From Cryptomeria japonica (taxonomy: Eukaryota > Streptophyta > Pinopsida > Cupressales > Cupressaceae), in the NCBI RefSeq assembly GCF_030272615.1, contig NW_026729184.1, positions 62,001-126,000 of the forward strand: a stretch of DNA of 64,000 nt. The letters run 5' to 3'. This document shows positions 57,171 through 64,000 of the stretch, piece by piece. Numbering within the stretch: position 1 is the first letter of the stretch; each line of letters starts with the position of its first letter. Position numbers and translations under genes: made by a program. A model generated the notes under the pieces. That model was not told where the DNA came from. It did no database searches and saw only the letters and a program-made list of their open reading frames with translations.

Positions 57171-57780
57171 TTACCAGAGCTTGACCAGTTTCAATATTTT
57201 TGGATAAGCTTTCTCTAGTAATTCCACATAAGTGTCCCAGCCGGTTTTGAATGTGCAGGATATAGATACAAGTCCACTCAATAAATTTGCAAAAGATTCT
57301 TTCTCATTGACATCTGTCGGTGTGGGCTTTCCCAGCATATCCATGCATTCTTTCTTATGTACACAGAGTGAATCCAATCTTGGACTCACCAAACCTCTCA
57401 AACTTCTAGCTCTCCGAATTATTTTATCTCTTTCCTTTTCAAAAGCAGAAATTTGGTTCTCCAAAGTCAAAATTTGTCCATCAATTGATGTTGTCGGTGA
57501 AATTAATCCATCAAAAGAGTTAGCAATACTAGCAATTTTCTCCTGTATCTCTTTTATCTTTTTATCTACATTTATTGTAAGTACCTCAGTATTGCAACAT
57601 ACCCTGTATATGTTTGTACATTGTTTCAAAGAATTTTCTATCAAAATTAGCTTCTCCTCAATCTTTTTCTTATCTCTCTCAATGATCTGATCAAAAGAGG
57701 CTCTCTTAGCCTGAGTGAATCTTTCAAGTGCTTGTCAGTTAGAGATCTATTGTAAGGATTGAAAGTGTTTTGATATGTGC
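57171..57780 (-). pseudogene. C5 coding region, C-terminal part: coiled coil
   Basis: 157 open codons (57644-57171) with VDKKIKEIQEKIASIANSF, LTLENQISAFEKERDKIIRR, a typical heptad pattern, ending in LEKAYPKILKLVKLW. An in-frame extension upstream (to about 57700) also looks helical. No family recognised and no transmembrane segment. It sits about 250 bp from the 3' LTR. Not a shadow: the opposite strand is open too, but gives only hydrophobic sequence. Confidence 0.5.
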
Positions 57781-58116
57781 TCAGTGATTACCTTAAGCCA
57801 GAACGACTCACTTCATTTTCAATCTTACATTCTGGGACCAATCTGTGTCAAACAGTGATGGATTGATCTATAATCCCCTTGTTTGTGGTTCCCTCCTTCA
57901 TCAGTTTCTGAGCAACCATCATCATCAATTCTGTGGAATTCATCTCTGTGATGGTTTTCTTTTCAACTAGAGAAGTGTCAATTGTCAATAATGATGTGCC
58001 AGCAACTAATTCCCTATGGATTTCCTTGTTTTCTCCTCTGGTGATTTATCCTTTATTACCTCCTTACTTGCACCAGTGGCTTCACCACTTGGTGCAGTTT
58101 GTGGAACTGTCGGTTC

Positions 58117-59210
58117 CTATCTAGGAACAGTATCCTCAACATTTGTGTTTACCGGTGGCTCAATTTCCACTATCTTGATATTGTTCAAAACTAAGGGTGG
58201 AGTACCCATGATCCCTTTTCCTTTCCCTTCAATTGGTGCATCTATAGTATCTGTCTTTGTCTCTGGTGAAGCAAAGAATCCTCTATGTTCTCCCCAAAAT
58301 TTGATCCAAGCTTTTTGTGTTTCCTTTATTACTTCATTCATTCTCCCTAGCATCAAGCTAGTTATCATGTGTTTTCTATTGAATACCTTTCTATCTGTAA
58401 CCTCAATTGTCTTATCCATTTCATCTACTAACACATATAGCTAAAAGTTCTTGCATTTTAATGTGTTTATCTTCTTGCATAGTAGATAACCTTCTAGCAT
58501 CTAACATGTTATATAACTCAACCGACATTTGATTTTCTATCTCTATTAAGGATTTCTTATAAATATCTAAGTATAACAAGACTGCTTCCTCTACCTCTCT
58601 CTTGTTATCAACCTCTAATTTTTCATAATAAAACTTAACATTCTTCAGCATGCCATCTTTTGTTATTTCATCTACAATTTCTACACAAGTTCTAGGTGTA
58701 ACCTTACTAGAATCAGTGTCATCCTTCTTCTTCCTCTTGACAATATAAGATGCAACTGTAGGTGTAGCCTTGCGTGCTTTCTTTTGAGCCGGTAACTTGA
58801 TTGTGACCTTTCTAATTGGTTTCTTCTTTGCTTCTACCTTAGGTTCTTCCAGTTTCTTCCTAACAAACCTCTTGAAAGATAATGGTGTATCATCCTTTGA
58901 TTCAGAATCTGTAGTTATAGGTTCAATGTGAACTACTGGATCCTTCCTCTTTCTCCCTTTCCCCGGGACAACATCAATAAGTGCCTTTATGTCCTTTGAG
59001 ACCCCCTATACAAATTTTCCTTCTCTTCTGGTTGAACTCTATTTCAACCTCTAGAGTCTTATGTTTTGCAGTTCCACAGGGTTTCTCTGCCTTGTCTATT
59101 TCTGCATCAATCTGAATTTTTGCATAAGCATCAAGGATTAATGCATCTACCGCATATCCCATTTCCTCTATCCAAATCTTCTGGGGCTTGACTACCTCCA
59201 TGAGAGTCAC
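58117..59210 (-). pseudogene. C5 coding region, N-terminal and middle part: basic, helical protein
   Basis: Minus strand: first frame from 59210 (MEVVKPQKIWIEEMGYAVD, AYAKIQIDAEIDKAEKP, FNQKRRKICIGGLKGH); shift near 58990; then a long open frame to 58421 (IDVVPGKGRKRKDP; KKKPIRKVTIKLPAQKKARK; YIVKRKKKDD; IENQMSVELYNMLDARRL); shift; then 58434-58117 (MLGRMNEVIKETQKAWIKFWGEH). Basic clusters resemble nuclear localisation signals. With 57171-57780 it would be one protein of about 650-700 residues broken by two or more shifts. I do not recognise the family. Its position before the 3' LTR fits the extra post-pol ORF of some Sireviruses. Confidence 0.5.
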
Positions 59211-60107
59211 TGTCATGCCCAAACTTTTGGGCAAAAATACAAACAACAATTTTTTTTTTAACACTAAATTACATGCAACCATTGCTTAAATAGTCATGAC
59301 AACTTAACAAGTTCTTCCAAACTAATTCTTAATTGATATTAAAATGAGTTACCAAAGTGAGCGATGAAATAAAATTTAACTACAAGCCTTAGGTCTCGAT
59401 AAAACTCCTGGATGATAGGATTAAGAAAATTAATAACCTAACAAATACGATAACTCCTATTATCAAGCAGAATGAATAATTTTTATAAGGGTAATAATAA
59501 ATTCACTCAAAAATCCCTTTCATTTAAGTTGCGCTTATTAGTACTTAATTAGAACAACTTCTACTAAATACATTAATATAATTACTTGGTTCAGTATCAA
59601 TTATTTAATAAATATCTAGTTTCCTCCCTCCTCTTAATACATTCTTTCCTAATAACTTAATTTAAATATGGCTTCTATTAATTCAACACTAATACTATTT
59701 CATTGTATTAATATTACCTAATTGAGCAGATGCAATTAAAGTGCCAACCATCATTATGATAATTAAATTATCTAATAAAAGTATCCACTTGGGTTAACAA
59801 GGTTCACAAGACTTAGTCCATTAATTTTATTTTAGAGAAAATATATTACGCTACTACAATATCCTCTTAAATTAATTATATTAAATTATTCCATTTAATT
59901 ATAGAAACCATTTAGATCTCTAAAATGTAATTATATAATTTAAATTCAAGTTGTTATATATTACTTCTTCCAAACATCAACTATTAAATATTTCATATTC
60001 AATATTCACATTACCTCTTGCTTTAAATTCAATCAATTAAACTTCTCAAATATATTTTCCCAAATGTGGTAATAATAATGTTGTAGAAAAATTCATTACA
60101 TTTTCCA
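59211..60107 (+). mobile_element. Possible LTR starting with a palindrome (TGTCATGCCC), AT-rich
   Basis: At 59211 the C5 coding region stops and a sequence TGTCATGCCCAAACTTTTGG begins; TGCCCAAA-CT-TTTGGGCA is an 8-bp stem palindrome. Starts of this kind are seen in plant gypsy LTRs. It ends ...TTTTCCA at 60107, where C3 begins. The inside is very AT-rich with no gene. No PBS or target duplication confirms it. Confidence 0.35.
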
Positions 60108-60184
60108 TTATTTGTTTGTGAAATCTACAAACCTAGAAAAAAATTTATCTCCCCAATCATAGACATTTCAAATTCTTTTTGCAT

Positions 60185-60854
60185 CTAGTTAGCAAAGTCT
60201 TTACATAATCCTTCTTCACCTCCAAAAATGATATCATCCACAAAAACTTCAATAACCAAAATATCATCATTGGTAACTTTGTAATACAAATTATTGTCAG
60301 CATTACCTTTTGTGTATCCAAGCTTCAAAAAATATTTTTCCAATCTAGCATACCAAGCTCTGGGAGCTTGCTTCAATCCATATAAAGCATTCCTTAACCT
60401 GCAAACCATATCCTTATCATCTATCAAAGAAAATCCATCAGGTTGTTCAATGTAAACTTCCTCTTCTAGATCTCCATTTAAAAATGCACATTTTACATCC
60501 ATCTAATAAACTTTATAGTTTTTATGAGCTAGAAATGCGAGAAATAGTCTAACTGCCTCAATTCTGGCTACCAGTGCAAAAGTTTCATTATAACCAATTC
60601 ATTCTTTCTGAGAATAACCTTTACAAAATAATCTTTCTTTGTTTTTGATTATTTCTATATGCTCATTTAGTTCCAATTATATTTTTGTCTTTAGGATGGG
60701 GAACCAATGTCCAATTATTATTCTTTTCAATCTGTTCTAATTCTTCTTCCATTGCTTTTATCCAATATTTGTCTTGACATGCTTCAATAACATATGTTGG
60801 TTCAACTTGAGAAGTTAAACATACCTCTTCATTTGCCAATCTTCCTCTAGTCAT
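60185..60854 (-). pseudogene. C3 reverse transcriptase, partial
   Basis: 60854-60663 (EACQDKYWIKAMEEELEQIE), a broken stretch, then 60502-60185: [40 protein letters not shown] and [12 protein letters not shown]. Nearly the same as C1. It is stopped at 60185 and truncated at 60108. Confidence 0.88.
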
Positions 60855-60941
60855 AACACCTTGATTCTTATTTCCAATTATCTGATTCTCTGAATGATTC
60901 AGTCTTACATACCTATGTTTATTCTGATTTACACTTACATG

Positions 60942-61930
60942 CTATTGATCTTCAGTCACAGTTGAGTTTTCTGATGATGTCGGTGTGACTAGATCTTCAC
61001 TCTGTACCAGTGCAGTCTGTACCAGTTCATTTAGAATCATTTCAGTTGTCAGTTCTACAAATCTTGAATCTCCTCTAAAATGTTCATCTATCTTCACATT
61101 AGTACTTTCAATGATTTTTTGCAATCTTTTATTATAACATATATATGCCTTGCTTCTAGATGAATAACCAAGAAATATCCCTTCATCACTTCTAGGATCA
61201 AATTTACCAATATACTCATCGATCTCCTAATATAGCATTTTCTTCCAAATATTTTAAAGTATTTAAGAGTAGGAGTATGGCCAAACCATAGTTCATAAGG
61301 GGTCTTACTGGTTTCACTTTTGATGTTAACTCTGTTGAAAGTATAAACCGTTGTATTCACTGCTTCTCTCTAGTACACATGAGGTAGATTTGCTTCCATC
61401 ATCATGGTTGTTGTTGCATCCAAGATAGTTTTGTTCTTCCTTTTCACAACTCCATTATGCTAGGGTGTCTAGGGTGTTGATAGTTGTCTTTTGATTCCAT
61501 TCACTTCACATAATGCATTAAATTCTCTAGATGTAAATTCTCCTCCTTGATCTGATCTCAAACATTTTATTTTCTTTCCGGTTTCATTCTCTACCATTGC
61601 CTTGTATATCTTGAATTTCCCAAAAGCTTTTGATTTCTCCCTGAGAAAGGTAACCCAACATATTCTAGAATTATCATCAATTATTAGCATAAAGTATCTA
61701 TCACCTTGAACACTTCTAGTTCTTGTTGGACCACATAAATCAGTATGAATTAAATCAAGAATATTATTGGATTTCTTCGTAACGCTCTTGAATGTTGTTC
61801 TAACTTGTTTTAGTTGAACTAATCTTTACAATGCAATCAAAATTCACATGACAAAGTCTCTTATGCCATAACCAACTTTCATCAATGTGTGCAATCAAAC
61901 ATGTCTTATCACTGGTACTCAAGTGAAAGA
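60942..61930 (-). pseudogene. C3 integrase
   Basis: Pre-integrase WLWHKRLCHVNFDCIVKI (61880-61830), then an 80-bp deletion at about 61811 that removes the CxxC zinc ligands and shifts the frame. Core 61690-61469: MLIIDDNSRICWVTFL (Y of DDYSR changed to N) and RSDQGGEFTSREF. C-terminal part 61360-61094 with TPYELWFGHTP and 61124-60942. Confidence 0.85.
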
Positions 61931-62033
61931 TATTACCTTTAGTCTAATTACCGGTTGAAATCTCCAATCTAGTTCTATTTATGATTTTTCATTTTCCATT
62001 CTTGAACTGTAACTGAAATCCTTTTTCCACTAA

Positions 62034-62260
62034 CTAACCAACACTCAAAAGATTATGCTTTAAACCTTCAATATAATAAACATTGTCAGTATTGTGCTTA
62101 CCATCCAAATATATAGTGCCTCTTCCTTTGATTAAACAAGCTTTATCATCTCCAAACCTTACTAGACCTCCATGAATTTCATGTAATGATAATAATTTTC
62201 TTTTATCACTGGTCATATGATGCGAGCATCCACTATCTATGATCCATTCATCCTTTTCTT
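62034..62260 (-). pseudogene. C3 protease region
   Basis: DEWIIDSGCSHHMTSDKRK (about 62257-62200) keeps the DSG catalytic motif. It continues to NLLSVG at 62034, where a stop replaces the Gln of C1. Confidence 0.85.
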
Positions 62261-62501
62261 CATTTTTTGCTGCCAGTGCCTGCTCTAACGGTTTGACAAT
62301 AGGAGTCAGTGGATATTCTTTTATTGCAACAAATGCCCATCCACTATTTGTTGGATCTTCATTTGAATCATCTGTAACACCTTCATTTCCATAGTATAAT
62401 GACTTGTCTCTTTTTTTTTTCTAAAATCTGTATCTTTGATATTCAGGGTTAGGTTTATATGTTCTTTTTGCTTCCTCCCTTAGTCTTGCATGTCTATCAG
62501 G

Positions 62502-63324
62502 TTACCTAGATGCTATATGACCAAATTTATTGCAATTAAAACATTTGAAAGCTACTTTAACTTCATACTTACTTCCTACTAGACCTTTAGGCATCTTCCT
62601 TGCCAATAGTGCTTCATGTTCTTCAAGTTCTTCATTTTGTCTTCTCATATCTTCAAGTTCTTTTGCATAAAGTGTTTTCCAATCAGTTTTGTCAGATGAT
62701 GATGATGATGCTTTGAAAGCTAAATCAGTCTTCAAGAGGACCAAACTCTTCAAGCTCAAATGTAGAACATTTTCCAACCAAAGTATCTCTAGAAACTGAT
62801 GTATTAGGCATTGTTCTTAACTCATTAATAGCAATCACTTTCATTTTGTAAGCCGGTGGCAAAGCTCTTAAAATTTTAGAGACAAATTCATCTCCATTTA
62901 AAGATCCTCCACAACATTGTATTCCTAAAATAATTTCATTAACTCTTTCCATAAATGCAGAAATTCATTCATCTTCTTCCATTTTTAAATTTTCATACCT
63001 GACCTTGTAACATTCCAGTTTTGCAATTTTGACAGTGGTATCTCCTTCATTCAATGTTTCCATTTTATCCCAAATAGTTTTAGCAGTAGATCGATCTGAT
63101 AATGTCCTCAGAAGTGCTTCTCTTGCTTTGCAATCATTCTCCAAGTCCTTAACCAATGTTGGTAGATGAGGTTGATTCGGAGTAGGACCAACATATCCAT
63201 TCTTAGTAACATCCCATATATCTCTTCGAATGCAATAAAGATGTGTTTCCATTCTGATCTTCCATATATCATAGTTAGTTCCATCAAGTTTCGGACTGTC
63301 CTTCCTAAAAATATTTGCTCGCAT
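62502..63324 (-). pseudogene. C3 gag with zinc knuckle
   Basis: 63324-62965: KLDGTNYDIWKIRMETHLYC to KMEEDE, then a stop (the codon after EDE) and 62952-62725: MERVNEIILGIQCCGGSLNG, NTSVSRDTLVGKCSTFELEEFG. A third frame (62777-62502) carries a Glu-rich helix and CFNCNKFGHIASR, a zinc knuckle in which the last Cys is lost. UBN2-type gag, about 270 residues in all, the normal size. Confidence 0.88.
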
Positions 63325-63367
63325 AGGATCTCCTCAAGTTGTTAGGCTTCTGCAAAAAGAGGACTAA

Positions 63368-63379
63368 GCTCTAATACCA
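63368..63379 (-). other. C3 primer-binding site
   Basis: Minus strand TGGTATTAGAGC, one base off the initiator tRNA-Met complement. Two bases inside the LTR. Confidence 0.88.
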
Positions 63380-63381
63380 AT

Positions 63382-64000
63382 TGTTAGGAACCAAGAAGGA
63401 CAACTGAGAGGGGGGGTGAATCAGTTGTAAACCAGTTATATATAAATTATAACCCAAATGAAAATTATTCCAACTTAAACTTAGTGCCAATAAACCAAAC
63501 TTAAGTGTCGGTAAAATAGATTAAGAATTATAGCAATATCGGTTTAACTTAATGCATGAAACAGAAAGAGAAACAACATTCACAAGACATGACACAAAGA
63601 TTTTAACGTGGAAACCCTGTAAGGGGAAAAACTATGGTGGGAAACCTTACCCACAATCATATGATACTACTGCAGATACTAAGTGTATACAAATGGGGTT
63701 TGCACATGCAGAAAGGCCAACCACCTAGAGTTCACTGCTCAATCACAAAATAGGAGTCACACCGACTACAATTGGATGGTTAAATCCAATAACAATGTAC
63801 TGCCTCAGAATAGCATCTGCAATGCTAGATTCAATACTGGTTTAAGCTCTGAACATGAGTGCCAAACACCTTCATAACCTTCCTTCAAGCTTCAGATAAT
63901 GTCTGCGTGATTCACACAAGGATCTACTTATTTTTTCCTCTTCAATATTCACACACACTCATTCCATACCATGCCATGATCTTTAATAAGATCTTACAAT
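63382..64000 (-). repeat. C3 5' LTR, partial
   Basis: It starts TGTTAGGAACC, with GAGAGGGGGGGTGAATCAG at 63406 and GTAAGGGGAAAAACTATGG at 63618. It matches C1 5884-6502 closely; about 500 bp more should lie beyond the window. Confidence 0.88.

Larger units (their letters stand above)
55982..59210 (-). mobile_element. C5: LTR element inserted in C4, with non-gag-pol coding region
   Basis: 3' LTR 55982-56906, PPT 56907-56920 (CCAAAGGGGGAGAT on the minus strand) and three further PPT-like tracts (about 56987, 57047, 57094). Upstream comes a long, partly broken coding region (57171-59210) that is not gag, protease, integrase, RT or RNase H. The element is cut at 59210 by another sequence. By LTR and PPT modules it belongs with the copia elements here. 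Confidence 0.8.
60108..64000 (-). mobile_element. C3: Ty1/copia retrotransposon, minus strand, runs off the right edge
   Basis: Near copy of C1 (about 95-97% by eye over RT, integrase, gag and LTR), from RT (60108) to the 5' LTR that passes the window end. The 3' part (rest of RT, RNase H, 3' LTR) is missing at 60108. Relative to C1 it lacks about 80 bp in the pre-integrase at about 61811 and does not carry the 23-bp gag insertion. Stops within RT, integrase and gag make it inactive. Confidence 0.92.

Noticed and set aside
57232-58444. Plus-strand open frames opposite the C5 coding region
   Set aside because: They are hydrophobic, Ser/Phe-rich mirror frames of the Lys/Glu-rich minus-strand reading, which has the coherent coiled-coil pattern.
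59211-59235. Palindrome as a transcription terminator
   Set aside because: Hairpin terminators are bacterial; in this plant context an LTR-type end is the more sensible reading.

Overview
The window looks like plant nuclear DNA, most likely from a large, repeat-rich gymnosperm (conifer-type) genome. The base composition is AT-rich, gene density is very low, and most of the sequence is layered, decaying retroelements. The copia-type elements share PBS, LTR and polypurine-tract modules. The clade assignment is inference; no species-specific marker was seen. There are no tRNA or rRNA genes, CRISPR arrays or prokaryotic features.

Only one host gene is supported: an LRR receptor-like kinase (23877-27281, +). 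It has a signal peptide, LRR ectodomain, transmembrane segment and a non-RD kinase split by an 86-bp intron. A +1 frameshift with missing LRR residues near 25.9 kb separates ectodomain from transmembrane/kinase, and the APE motif of the activation segment reads ARE, so the locus is probably a pseudogene unless the frameshift is an assembly error. Its LRR region carries an in-frame 495-bp tandem duplication.

Layout. 1-2173: the end of an LTR-type element whose internal part recurs at 28207-29630 just behind the kinase gene. 2174-7018: copia element C1 (minus), cut in its RNase H domain by the preceding insertion. 7019-14215: an old repeat region (R plus B modules) interrupted by another LTR. 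14216-23876: mostly non-coding, with a LINE RNase H relic, a B-module copy, a 91-bp tandem repeat and a possible gypsy-type LTR. 23877-28206: the kinase locus. 28207-33200: repeat copy, a rearranged LINE and an AT-rich microsatellite. 33221-36938: a LINE with a 15-bp target duplication, itself carrying a 990-bp terminal-inverted-repeat element. 36954-40450: low-information DNA and a LINE ORF1 relic between 240-bp direct repeats. 40452-49215: a second copy of R plus B, into which complete copia element C2 (41241-45469, minus) inserted; the matching empty site is at 7666-7669. 49216-52060: the 5' end of a plus-strand copia element (C6). 52962-60107: copia C4 (minus), broken by a second LTR element C5 that carries a long non-gag-pol coding region, followed by a possible further LTR. 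60108-64000: copia C3 (minus), a close relative of C1 running off the window.

The elements do not work together; they record successive insertions: R/B is oldest, C1 and C2 landed in R copies, C5 landed in C4, a TIR element landed in a LINE. Most coding regions contain stops or frameshifts. The best candidate for something undescribed is the C5 coding region (57171-59210, minus), a basic, coiled-coil-rich protein next to a 3' LTR where an extra post-pol ORF would sit in Sirevirus-like copia elements.
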